Of a DNA stretch of 64,000 nt, positions 26,656-34,991 are shown one piece after another (positions within the stretch are counted from its first letter, which is position 1; every line of letters starts with the position of its first letter). The position numbers were made by a program, and so were the translations under genes. Below the pieces are notes generated by a model that was not told the DNA's origin, made no database searches, and saw only the letters and a list, made by a program, of their open reading frames with translations. Source of the DNA: an uncultured Odoribacter sp. (lineage in GTDB: Bacteria; Bacteroidota; Bacteroidia; Bacteroidales; Marinifilaceae); contig CAJURM010000003.1 in assembly GCA_910589025.1 (NCBI GenBank), positions 1 through 64,000 on the forward strand, read 5' to 3'.

Positions 26656-28065
26656 TTAATTGTAATCCGGGTTTTGCTCAATATTATGATTGACATCTAT
26701 TTCCGCTTGCGGAATCGGTTTTACACACCGGAAATCACTCCAGGTCGGATTAATCAAATCGACATTATTCAGAAAATGGAAGCCTCCGCTTCGGGTAATG
26801 GCTTTACCCAAGCGCATGGCGTCGAAGAAACGATGCCCTTCCATAACCAGCTCTTTTCTTCTTTCTTTCAAAACCAGTTCTTCCGTGGCAGTAACATGGA
26901 CAGCTGCCGGATTGGCCCGCTGAATGATTGCGTTCAAATATTCATCGGCTTTCGTTTGATCCGGTTGAGGCTTTTTTAAGGCTGCTTCAGCGCCAATCAG
27001 ATAAATATCTGACAAACGCAACACCCGCATATTGTTTACAGCAACCGAACCATTCCGTCCGGGATATTTATTGATAAAGCGTTTCTGGTTTTCAGAATCA
27101 GTCTGCAACAATCCCAAACGTACGTCCTGCGGATCTTCATTTAATAAATCGATGAAATCCTTAGTTGCGATTAAAGCTGCATAACCTGTCGGATGTGCAA
27201 CATATCCCAATAATTCACGATTGCCCGCGGACAAACCTGAAATATGCAAATCAAAGATAGATTCCGATGTATATTCTTCTTTCCAGGCATTCACGTATTG
27301 CGCATTAGGAATAAGGGTGTAAGGGCTGTTTTGAATAACATCATCTGCATAATCAAAAGCTTGTTTCCAATCGCCTTTGTATAGATTTACACGGGCCAAC
27401 AGCGCTTCCACTGCCCATTTATTAAAATGTCCGTCGTTTTCAGCCGATCCGATGACAGCCAATGCATCCGTTAAATCTTTAATTACCATATCATATCCCT
27501 CGGCAACGGACGAGCGTTCCGGCAGTGCCGTTGCAGGCAATACCTCTTTTACTAAAGAAACTCCTAAAGAAGCACCCTGATCCTTCAGGTAAGGATAACC
27601 GTAAGTAATTAACAGGTTGAAGTGGCAAAGGGCTCTTAATGCCAAAGCTTGCCCTTTAGCATCATTTAAAGTTGCCGTTGCCGGAAAATCCTTTGTTTCA
27701 ATGGCATTCAGAATCACATTCACCCGGTTGATAACCAAATAAGGTCTGGACCATAATCCCGTCGGAGCATTGTTTTGACGGGCGGTAAAGCGATACAGGT
27801 TCTCTGTTCTTACGCCCTGGGAAATAGGTTGTACGTCATCGCCTTGTACGTCTCCCTGAACAACAAAGTCACACCCGTAATAAGCCTCTGAAAGCAATCC
27901 CTGATAAGCCCCCCTTAAAGCGGTCTGGATATCTTCTTCATTTTCTATGGCCTGATTGCTGACAAGCGAATTAGCAGGATAGGTCTCCAAAAAATCACTG
28001 CACGAGCAGATACTCAAACAAAGCAGGAGTAGACCGCCTATGTATTTCAAATTATATTTTTTCAT
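26656..28065 (-). CDS. SusD/RagB-family lipoprotein, pair 3
   Basis: The 469-residue lipoprotein has the signal MKKYNLKYIGGLLLLCLSICSC with lipidation probably at Cys22, then SDFLETYPANSLVSN. SusD blocks include ALRALCHFNLLITYGYPY, RLSDIYLIGAEAALKK, KERRKELVMEGHRFFDAMRLGKAI and the tail PIPQAEIDVNHNIEQNPDY. It is the substrate-binding partner of SusC 3 and starts 29 bp after it. No enzyme or regulator accompanies the pair. In the present orientation of the invertible promoter this operon is predicted to be off. Confidence 0.92.
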   Translation of the reverse strand: MKKYNLKYIGGLLLLCLSICSCSDFLETYPANSLVSNQAIENEEDIQTALRGAYQGLLSEAYYGCDFVVQGDVQGDDVQPISQGVRTENLYRFTARQNNAPTGLWSRPYLVINRVNVILNAIETKDFPATATLNDAKGQALALRALCHFNLLITYGYPYLKDQGASLGVSLVKEVLPATALPERSSVAEGYDMVIKDLTDALAVIGSAENDGHFNKWAVEALLARVNLYKGDWKQAFDYADDVIQNSPYTLIPNAQYVNAWKEEYTSESIFDLHISGLSAGNRELLGYVAHPTGYAALIATKDFIDLLNEDPQDVRLGLLQTDSENQKRFINKYPGRNGSVAVNNMRVLRLSDIYLIGAEAALKKPQPDQTKADEYLNAIIQRANPAAVHVTATEELVLKERRKELVMEGHRFFDAMRLGKAITRSGGFHFLNNVDLINPTWSDFRCVKPIPQAEIDVNHNIEQNPDYN

Positions 28066-28094
28066 TGCATGTCAATTTTAAATTTAAATATTTA

Positions 28095-31000
28095 TTACAA
28101 TCCGATTTCAATACCGAATGTGCAGGTCTTTAAAGGAGGCATGGACCATGTTGCAAAACCGTCAATCGGTTGTTCCGGATCGATGTTGTCATATTTGGCC
28201 CATGTCAGTAAATTCGTGCCGGAAGCAAAAATTCTGACACTGTTCAATCCGCTCTTCTTCATCCATGCCTGAGGTAAAGCGTAAGATAACGTTACTGATT
28301 TCAGACGCAGGTGATTAGAGCTTTCCATATGGCGGTCACTTCCGTAACGGGCATATTGATAACCATTGATACGACGCGGCACATCTGTCTTGTCACCGGG
28401 TTTCTGCCATCTTTTCAACTGGGCCTTGCCGATATTGTACAACGGATTTTCTCCGTCACTGTCCGTAAAGAGTAAAGCCGGGTCATCCATAATTTTACCT
28501 CCCAAAGAGAAAGAGAATAAGGCATTCAGACTCAATCCTTTCCAAGTTACGGTATTCCGCCAGCCGCCTGTTAAATCGGGATCCGCTTTGCCTACAACAA
28601 TGCGTTGTGCCTTGGACGGATCTTTTGTTAATTCTTTATTTAAAGAACCATCCGGATTTTCCGTATTCAATACCCACATCTCTTCTCCGGTTTCAGAATC
28701 AACCCCTGCCCATTCCCTGCTCCAGAAAGAATAATAGGCTTCTCCTTCCCGGATGATAGAACTGCCGCTGATAATATCCTTGCCTTCATACAGTTTCGTC
28801 ACTTCATTCTTATTGTGAGATAAAATGATGCCGGTATTCCATTTCACTTCAGTATCCTTGAAAATATCAACCCCTAAATCAATTTCAACCCCTTTATTAA
28901 CCATTGAACCAACGTTTTTCAGGGATGAACTGAAACCGGTTACATAAGAAACGGGAACAGATTGTAATAAATCTTTCGTTTTCTTGTGGTAATAGTCGAA
29001 TGTCAGATTTACCCGATCCCAAAGAGTAGCATCGAATCCCACATTCAGGTTGTTGTTCTTTTCCCAAGCCAAATCAGGATTCGGGATGGAAGTCGGAGCA
29101 GAACCCGGTTCATCCTGATAATCATAACCGGAACCAAACAGACTCAAATGGCCATAATAAGAATTGGGCAAAGTTCCGTTAACACCGTAAGATGCACGGA
29201 GTTTAAAATCATTCAGCCATGCAACATCCTGCATGAAATTTTCTTTTGTCATACGCCATGCGGCAGATACAGACCAGAAGTTACCCCATCTGTTGTTGCT
29301 GCCCAAACGGGAACTTCCGTCTCGCCGGAATGTTGCTGACAAATAATATTTGTTATCGTAATCATAGTTCAGACGTGACAACAGGGAGAAAAGATGGTCA
29401 TTGTCCACATTCGAGTAAGCTGTCATAGGCTCGGAGGTATTGGCTAATTCCGGTAATTTGTCCGTAGCATAATTACGGCCTACAGCCTGCACTACTTTTT
29501 CCCTTTTCTGGTTTACATCCCAACCGACAAGAACATCCAAATTATGGAGGTTATTGAAAGTACGTGTAAAATTAAGTACCGTTGAGGAATAAACGTCGTG
29601 TACTTGATACGGAATCTTTATCATTAAACCGTTATGGGCTTCTCCATTATTGGATGTTTTCGGCCAATAGGTAGTGGATTCGTTTAGGATAAAATCATAG
29701 CTTAATGTTTGTCTTAAGCTCAGTCCTTTTATAAATTCATAGGATGCCCACAAAGAATTAGTACTTCTTAATACATCCGAAGTATTTTTGTCTAATCCTT
29801 TATCTTTTGCAATATTAGGGATTTGTAGATTGGCAAAAGGGAAGCCTTCATTATAGGAACCGTCTTCATTATAAATACTGTAATTCGGTTTGTAATACCA
29901 ACGTGTCGTAAAATAAGGGTTTGAATAAGATGTCCCCTCAGATATGACATTGGAGCGTTGTTTTGAAAAAGAAATATTTGCTCCTAAATTCAGTTTATCC
30001 GAAGAACGGTGGGTTAAATTTATCTTCCCTGTAAAACCTTCCATACCGGAGTGCTCAACCATTCCTTCATCTTTTTTATAGGCTAAAGACGCATAGAATG
30101 TAGTCGTTTCACTACCTCCCTGTGCAGAGAATTCGTAATTCTGAACGAAGCTGTTTTTCTTGAACATTTCACCTTCCCAATCGGAATATTCGTCTAATTC
30201 GGGAGAATATATATCCGTATATGCCTGAGCATAATCCTGTGCATCGCTGTCGCTATATCCCCGGTAAAGGATAGCCTCATTATAAAACGCTTCGTAAGTC
30301 AGTTCACGCTGTTGTTCACCATTGACAATTTCGCGGTTTTTTACAGCCCAGTCGGAAATACCCCAACTGGCTTTGAAGTTAAACTGCGTTTTCCCGGTTT
30401 TCCCTTTTTTCGTTGTGATCAGAATCACCCCATTGGCTGCTCTCGAACCATACAAAGAGGCAGCGGCAGCGTCTTTTAAAACGGTAATGTTTTCGATATC
30501 ATTGGGATTGATAGAAGCCATCGCGTTAAAAGATTTACTGTCACCATTTACTCCCGAAATAGCAATGTCGCCGGAAGTCAAAGGAACACCATCTACCACG
30601 TATAGCGGATTCTTGGAAGCATTCATGGAAGCCGTACCACGAATACGGATAGACATGGCTGAACCTGCCTGTCCGCTATTGGTGTTGATTGTCAATCCCG
30701 GTGTAGACCCCTGCAATGCTTGTTCAAAAGATACTACAGGGACATCTTTTAATGCCTTGTCTCCGCTTACCGTAGCAGCAGATCCGGTGAAACTGGATTT
30801 CTTTGCCGTACCGTAAGCCACGACCATTACCTCATCCAACGCTTCATTGGCAAGTTCCATTTCTATATTAAAATTACTCTGGCCTTTTACTGCCACTTCC
30901 TGCGGTTTCATACCGATGAAAGAAAACACCAGCACATCACCGTCGTTTACTTTCAGTGAAAATTTTCCGTTGACATCCGTGGCAACTCCCGCTCCCGGAT

Positions 31001-31169
31001 TACTTTTCACTACGACCGATACTCCCGGAAGAGGAGACTTGTCGTGCTTGTCAATAACCGTACCGGTTACCTCCCGCGTCTGCGAGAAACATATCTGTAT
31101 CCCCGCAAACGCAAGGAACACAAATAGTCCAATCAATTTTCTCATACATTTTAATTTTAAGTTAGACAT
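28095..31169 (-). CDS. SusC/RagA-family TonB-dependent transporter, copy 3
   Basis: The 1024-residue receptor shares the common signal peptide and first domain, then a plug (IRGTASMNASKNPLYVVDGVPL; ANGVILITTKKGK) and barrel ending TCTFGIEIGL. DNA identity with copy 2 reaches to about residue 121, after which the two proteins differ. It lies immediately left of the 585-bp invertible spacer and faces away from it, so it is the alternative target of the promoter at 31726-31756. In the present orientation that promoter points the other way and no TAnnTTTG faces this gene, so it is predicted to be silent until the spacer flips. The start at 31169 is chosen because the upstream in-frame start is TTG. 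Confidence 0.92.
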   Translation of the reverse strand: MSNLKLKCMRKLIGLFVFLAFAGIQICFSQTREVTGTVIDKHDKSPLPGVSVVVKSNPGAGVATDVNGKFSLKVNDGDVLVFSFIGMKPQEVAVKGQSNFNIEMELANEALDEVMVVAYGTAKKSSFTGSAATVSGDKALKDVPVVSFEQALQGSTPGLTINTNSGQAGSAMSIRIRGTASMNASKNPLYVVDGVPLTSGDIAISGVNGDSKSFNAMASINPNDIENITVLKDAAAASLYGSRAANGVILITTKKGKTGKTQFNFKASWGISDWAVKNREIVNGEQQRELTYEAFYNEAILYRGYSDSDAQDYAQAYTDIYSPELDEYSDWEGEMFKKNSFVQNYEFSAQGGSETTTFYASLAYKKDEGMVEHSGMEGFTGKINLTHRSSDKLNLGANISFSKQRSNVISEGTSYSNPYFTTRWYYKPNYSIYNEDGSYNEGFPFANLQIPNIAKDKGLDKNTSDVLRSTNSLWASYEFIKGLSLRQTLSYDFILNESTTYWPKTSNNGEAHNGLMIKIPYQVHDVYSSTVLNFTRTFNNLHNLDVLVGWDVNQKREKVVQAVGRNYATDKLPELANTSEPMTAYSNVDNDHLFSLLSRLNYDYDNKYYLSATFRRDGSSRLGSNNRWGNFWSVSAAWRMTKENFMQDVAWLNDFKLRASYGVNGTLPNSYYGHLSLFGSGYDYQDEPGSAPTSIPNPDLAWEKNNNLNVGFDATLWDRVNLTFDYYHKKTKDLLQSVPVSYVTGFSSSLKNVGSMVNKGVEIDLGVDIFKDTEVKWNTGIILSHNKNEVTKLYEGKDIISGSSIIREGEAYYSFWSREWAGVDSETGEEMWVLNTENPDGSLNKELTKDPSKAQRIVVGKADPDLTGGWRNTVTWKGLSLNALFSFSLGGKIMDDPALLFTDSDGENPLYNIGKAQLKRWQKPGDKTDVPRRINGYQYARYGSDRHMESSNHLRLKSVTLSYALPQAWMKKSGLNSVRIFASGTNLLTWAKYDNIDPEQPIDGFATWSMPPLKTCTFGIEIGL

Positions 31170-31285
31170 ATTTAGGCTGTTTTGTTTCCTAACCGTTAAA
31201 ATGTGTATCAAGATTCACCCGCCTTTGTTAAAATATTCTTAAAATTATTCCTCTAAGAGAAGTGATACCTGCTTGGTAAGCATGG
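30807..31285 (-). repeat. susC leader repeat, copy 3 (left arm of the inversion)
   Basis: The part 31048-31284 is the exact reverse complement of 31870-32106 (237 bp; paired positions add up to 63154). The whole of 30807-31285 is identical to copy 2 (21815-22293), and 30904-31285 to copy 1. The palindrome TGCTTGGTAAGCA is at 31270-31282. Beyond CATGG at 31285 the sequence departs from all other copies. Confidence 0.93.
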
Positions 31286-31423
31286 TTCTTAAGTAAAGAA
31301 GAGAAAAAGGGAAGGAAACAATATATAAGAATAACTGGTTAAGAAGAGCTTGAAAATTATAAGCAGTATTTTTTGCATAAACCCATTATCTCCTCGTCGT
31401 AACACTATTATCCCTTATATATA

Positions 31424-31464
31424 CTACCGTTACGCTACCGTTATACTACCGTTACAACTCCGTT
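31424..31464 (+). repeat. Tandem 11-bp repeats in the invertible spacer
   Basis: CTACCGTTACG, CTACCGTTATA and CTACCGTTACAA are followed by a degenerate CTCCGTT. They are enclosed by the 16-bp inverted repeat 31410-31425 / 31508-31523. They may be binding sites for a recombinase accessory protein or regulator; this is a guess from their form. Confidence 0.7.
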
Positions 31465-31725
31465 CCACAAGAAAGTTGTGGCGGTAGAGAAAAGTAACAA
31501 CAAAGGAAGTATATAAAAGGGATGTTTAAGACAGCATAGCGTTATACTGAAATTATCAGAGAGAATTTAAGAAAAAGAGAAAAACCAGATATTCTTCTAT
31601 GCTGACCTTTTTCGGGTTATATGTGGTTTTTTGTTAAATTTAAGATTAAAATCATCTTTTTTGTGATTCTTTATCAAAAAAAAATCACAGCAATCGATTA
31701 CATAATGAAAATATTTCCCGCAGAT

Positions 31726-31756
31726 GTTGTAAGATATAATCTTTTACATATATTTG
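31726..31756 (+). promoter_or_regulatory. Promoter driving susC 4 (invertible)
   Basis: GTTG at 31726-31729, 19 bp, then TATATTTG at 31749-31756 match the Bacteroidota -33/-7 promoter, with a second -7-like TATTTTTG at 31765-31772. The leader to the ATG at 31985 is about 220 nt and runs through the right inverted repeat. It is the only such promoter I can find facing any of the four susC genes. Confidence 0.7.
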
Positions 31757-31869
31757 CATTATTGTATTTTTGTTGCGTTAAGAATTTCTTAAAAAAGCGA
31801 TTTTTAGATAGGGCAGCTATTATTAGAAACAACTAAATAATTTAAAATCAAGAAAATAAATGTGTGTCA

Positions 31870-32106
31870 CATGCTTACCAAGCAGGTATCACTTCTCTTA
31901 GAGGAATAATTTTAAGAATATTTTAACAAAGGCGGGTGAATCTTGATACACATTTTAACGGTTAGGAAACAAAACAGCCTAAATATGTCTAACTTAAAAT
32001 TAAAATGTATGAGAAAATTGATTGGACTATTTGTGTTCCTTGCGTTTGCGGGGATACAGATATGTTTCTCGCAGACGCGGGAGGTAACCGGTACGGTTAT
32101 TGACAA
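31870..32106 (+). repeat. susC leader repeat, copy 4 (right arm of the inversion)
   Basis: The 237-bp exact reverse complement of 31048-31284 includes 115 bp of untranslated leader and the first 122 bp of susC 4. The palindrome reads TGCTTACCAAGCA at 31872-31884. Identity ends in the codons for GTVIDK, where copy 4 continues KDRMPLPG rather than HDKSPLPG. Confidence 0.93.
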
Positions 32107-34981
32107 AAAGGACAGGATGCCGTTGCCAGGGGTATCTGTTTCCTTGAAGAGCGATCCCTCTCAGGGAACCGCAACGGATATGGATGGAAAGTTTTCTTTG
32201 AAAGTGAAAGAAAATGAAGTGTTGGTCTTTTCATTTATCGGTATGAAATCGCAGGAAGTAGCGGTTGCCGGAAAGACTGTAATAAATGTAGAATTGGAGG
32301 CTAATGCGGAGATGTTGGATGAAGTGGTGATTGAAGGGATGTACGGAACGCAGAAATTAGGTTCTATCACGGGTAGTGTTTCTACGGTGAAAGAAGAGAA
32401 ATTGAAAGACCGCCCGGTGGCTAACGTGGCAGATGCTTTGCAGGGACAGGTGGCCGGATTGCAGGTGTATACGGCATCCGGAGAACCGAGTGCCGGATTT
32501 TCTATGCGTTTGAGAGGTGTGAATTCCATGAATGCCAGCAATACGCCCTTGTTGATTGTTGATGGAACGCCGGTAACGTCTTCCGCTTTCAGTGCTCTTA
32601 ATAGCAACGATATTGAAAATGTGGTGTTGTTGAAAGACGCTTCGGCTACGGCTATTTATGGTGCCCGTGCAGCTAACGGTGTGTTGGTGATTACTACCAA
32701 ACGCGGTAAGTTGGGTGAAAAGCCCAAAATGCAGATACGTGCTCAATACGGTTGGTCCCAGATGGCAGTAGACAATGTGGACATGATGAGTGCTCAGGAA
32801 TATTTAAGATTCCGTGAGATTGTTGATCCGACGTTGGCTTCAAATGCTACGTTCCAGGCTCACAAGGAATGGGCAACGAAGTATAATGTAAATACCGATT
32901 GGAAAGATTATCTTTTTAAGAGCAGTTCTCCGACTTATCAGTTGGATGGTTCTGTTACGGGAGCTTCGGAAAAGAGCAATTACTATTTTTCAGCAGGTTA
33001 TTTTAGTCAGGACGGTATCACCCACCATTCCGGTTTGCAGCGTATGACTTTGCGTTCCAATGTGGATTCAAAAGTTGCTTCTTGGTTGAAAGTGGGTGTG
33101 AATTTGGGATTGTCTCATGAAAAGTATAAAACCACGTTCTCTTCGACGAACAATATATACAATCCAGTAAACTTTGCCAAATGGGCAGATCCTTCTTATT
33201 CTCCTTATACCTATACGTATGATGAACACGGGAATATCCAATGGGGTGAACGTTGGCTTTGGAGTGATGAAATGGGAATATGGAATGCCTCATACGTTAT
33301 GGAAATGCAGCCGACGGTTAAGAAAACGACCCGTATTATGGGAAATACTTTCCTTCAGTTAACTCCGATAAAAGGGTTGACTATTCGGGCTCAGCAATCT
33401 GCCGATGCGTTTGATTGGCGTTCAAGCTATAAACAATATCCGGATAAGCAGTTCAATGAGAATAGCGGAGATGTTCAGGAAGCTTTCCAGCGTTTTTATT
33501 CTTTTACATTTACCAATACGGCAGAGTATAAGATGGATGTAAAAGAGGAACACCACCTTTCTTTGTTGTTGGGACAGGAATCAATTATTCAGAAAAATGA
33601 GACGTTTAATGCTCACACGATAGGACACAGTGACCGTCGTCTGATGTTGCTTTCTGCTTCTCAGACTCCGGCAGAAAGTGGTGCCTTCGGTTCATCTTTG
33701 ACGGAGACTGTATATAATTCCTATTTCGCCCGTTTTAATTATGACTATCGGAATAAATATTATTTCGATGCTTCTGTTCGTCGGGACGGTTCTTCTTTGT
33801 TTCCGAAAGACGAGCGTTGGGGTACGTTCTATTCCTTGGGTCTGATGTGGAATGTGAAAAAAGAATCGTTCCTGGAAAATGTGGATGTAGTGGATGATTT
33901 GCGGTTGAAATTGAGTTACGGTTCTACGGGTAACTCCGGTATTAGCGATTATATGTATATCGGTTCTATCGGAAGCGGTCAGTATAATGATGCGTCGGCA
34001 TGGTGGCTTTCCGCTGTGCAGAACAACGGATTGACTTGGGAAACCGTAAAATCCTGGAATGTGGGAGTTTCCGGTCGTTTGCTTAACGCATTGAATGTGG
34101 ATGTGGAATTTTATAAAAAGACGACCACGGATATGTTGATGAGCGTGCCGTTTTCTTATACCACCGGACATTCGTCGGCTTATGGTAATGTCGGTGAGAT
34201 GACGAACACGGGTATCGATTTCTCGATCGGTTATGATATTTTCAGCAAAGGTGCTTTCTATTGGAATGTGAGCGCCAATTTCAACTACAATAAGAATGAG
34301 ATTGTGAAGTTGTATGAAGGCTTCGAGAATTTTGTACAGGCTGGTACGGGGTTGAAATATGCGGAAGGACATGAATTCGGTGAATTTTTCTATGCAAAAT
34401 ATGCCGGCGTGAATCCTGCTAACGGTAAACAGCTTTGGTACACTCCGGAAGGCGGTGTAACCGAAACCTATTCGGATGATTTGAAACAGTTTATGGGTAA
34501 GAGTCGATTTGCTCCCTGGGCAGGTGGTTTCGCTACTTCTTTGGCATGGAAAGGCATTTCTTTGAATGCCGATTTTACCTGGGTGGCTAATAAATACATG
34601 TGGAATAATGACCGTTATTTTGTTGAGAATTCTGGAAATGCCTCAAAAAATAATCAAATGAAGAAGATGCTGAATATTTGGACGGCTCCGGGACAGAAGA
34701 CGGATATTCCCAAAGTGGGAGAACAGATACAGGCGGATGACCGCTTCCTGGAAGATGCGTCTTTTGTGCGGTTAAAGAATCTGACGTTGTCTTATTCATT
34801 CCCGAAACAGTTGTTGAAGAAAACCGGTTTTGTTGAAGGCGCCCGGGTATATGCTGTGGGACGTAATCTTTGGACCCTGACCGATTATTCCGGATACGAC
34901 CCGGAAATCGATTCGAATTTGTCTTTGGGAAAATATCCCAATACGAGACAGTATGAATTCGGTGTTGAGTTGAACTTCTAA
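31985..34981 (+). CDS. SusC/RagA-family TonB-dependent transporter, copy 4 (predicted active)
   Basis: The 998-residue receptor is the only one of the four on the plus strand. Its first 40 or so residues are identical to the others; from VIDKKDRMPLPGVSVSLKSD on it is distinct. Plug motifs are LRGVNSMNASNTPLLIVDGTPV and ANGVLVITTKRGK; the barrel ends YEFGVELNF. It resembles copy 1 in the plug (QGQVAGLQVYTxSGEPS). The start at 31985 (MSNLKLKC) agrees with the other copies. A consensus promoter in the adjacent invertible spacer points at it, so this is the copy expected to be transcribed in the sequenced molecule. It heads an operon with SusD 4 and a third surface lipoprotein. Confidence 0.93.
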   Translation: MSNLKLKCMRKLIGLFVFLAFAGIQICFSQTREVTGTVIDKKDRMPLPGVSVSLKSDPSQGTATDMDGKFSLKVKENEVLVFSFIGMKSQEVAVAGKTVINVELEANAEMLDEVVIEGMYGTQKLGSITGSVSTVKEEKLKDRPVANVADALQGQVAGLQVYTASGEPSAGFSMRLRGVNSMNASNTPLLIVDGTPVTSSAFSALNSNDIENVVLLKDASATAIYGARAANGVLVITTKRGKLGEKPKMQIRAQYGWSQMAVDNVDMMSAQEYLRFREIVDPTLASNATFQAHKEWATKYNVNTDWKDYLFKSSSPTYQLDGSVTGASEKSNYYFSAGYFSQDGITHHSGLQRMTLRSNVDSKVASWLKVGVNLGLSHEKYKTTFSSTNNIYNPVNFAKWADPSYSPYTYTYDEHGNIQWGERWLWSDEMGIWNASYVMEMQPTVKKTTRIMGNTFLQLTPIKGLTIRAQQSADAFDWRSSYKQYPDKQFNENSGDVQEAFQRFYSFTFTNTAEYKMDVKEEHHLSLLLGQESIIQKNETFNAHTIGHSDRRLMLLSASQTPAESGAFGSSLTETVYNSYFARFNYDYRNKYYFDASVRRDGSSLFPKDERWGTFYSLGLMWNVKKESFLENVDVVDDLRLKLSYGSTGNSGISDYMYIGSIGSGQYNDASAWWLSAVQNNGLTWETVKSWNVGVSGRLLNALNVDVEFYKKTTTDMLMSVPFSYTTGHSSAYGNVGEMTNTGIDFSIGYDIFSKGAFYWNVSANFNYNKNEIVKLYEGFENFVQAGTGLKYAEGHEFGEFFYAKYAGVNPANGKQLWYTPEGGVTETYSDDLKQFMGKSRFAPWAGGFATSLAWKGISLNADFTWVANKYMWNNDRYFVENSGNASKNNQMKKMLNIWTAPGQKTDIPKVGEQIQADDRFLEDASFVRLKNLTLSYSFPKQLLKKTGFVEGARVYAVGRNLWTLTDYSGYDPEIDSNLSLGKYPNTRQYEFGVELNF

Positions 34982-34991
34982 TTTTAAATTT

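Larger units (their letters stand above)
31285..31869. other. 585-bp spacer between inverted repeats: predicted invertible promoter segment
   Basis: The segment lies between perfect 237-bp inverted repeats and contains no supportable gene. It holds a rightward promoter (31726-31756) near its right end. It also has 3.7 copies of an 11-bp CTACCGTTA repeat (31424-31464), a CCACAA/TTGTGG hairpin (31465-31481) and a 16-bp imperfect inverted repeat (31410-31425 with 31508-31523). I found no CAAAnnTA, that is, no leftward promoter of the same type. Inversion would turn the promoter from susC 4 to susC 3. Small frames inside are probably chance. Confidence 0.8.

Noticed and set aside
31424..31464. 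Tandem repeats considered as a CRISPR array
   Set aside because: Units are about 11 bp and adjacent without spacers; no cas gene is near.
15411..32106. Repeated susC starts considered as simple recent gene duplications
   Set aside because: Identity is perfect only over the leader and first codons and then drops sharply, at different points for each pair. Whole-gene duplication would leave similarity along the full length.
33692..34372. 226-residue minus-strand open frame inside susC 4
   Set aside because: It is a shadow frame of the transporter gene with no signal, motif or own promoter.
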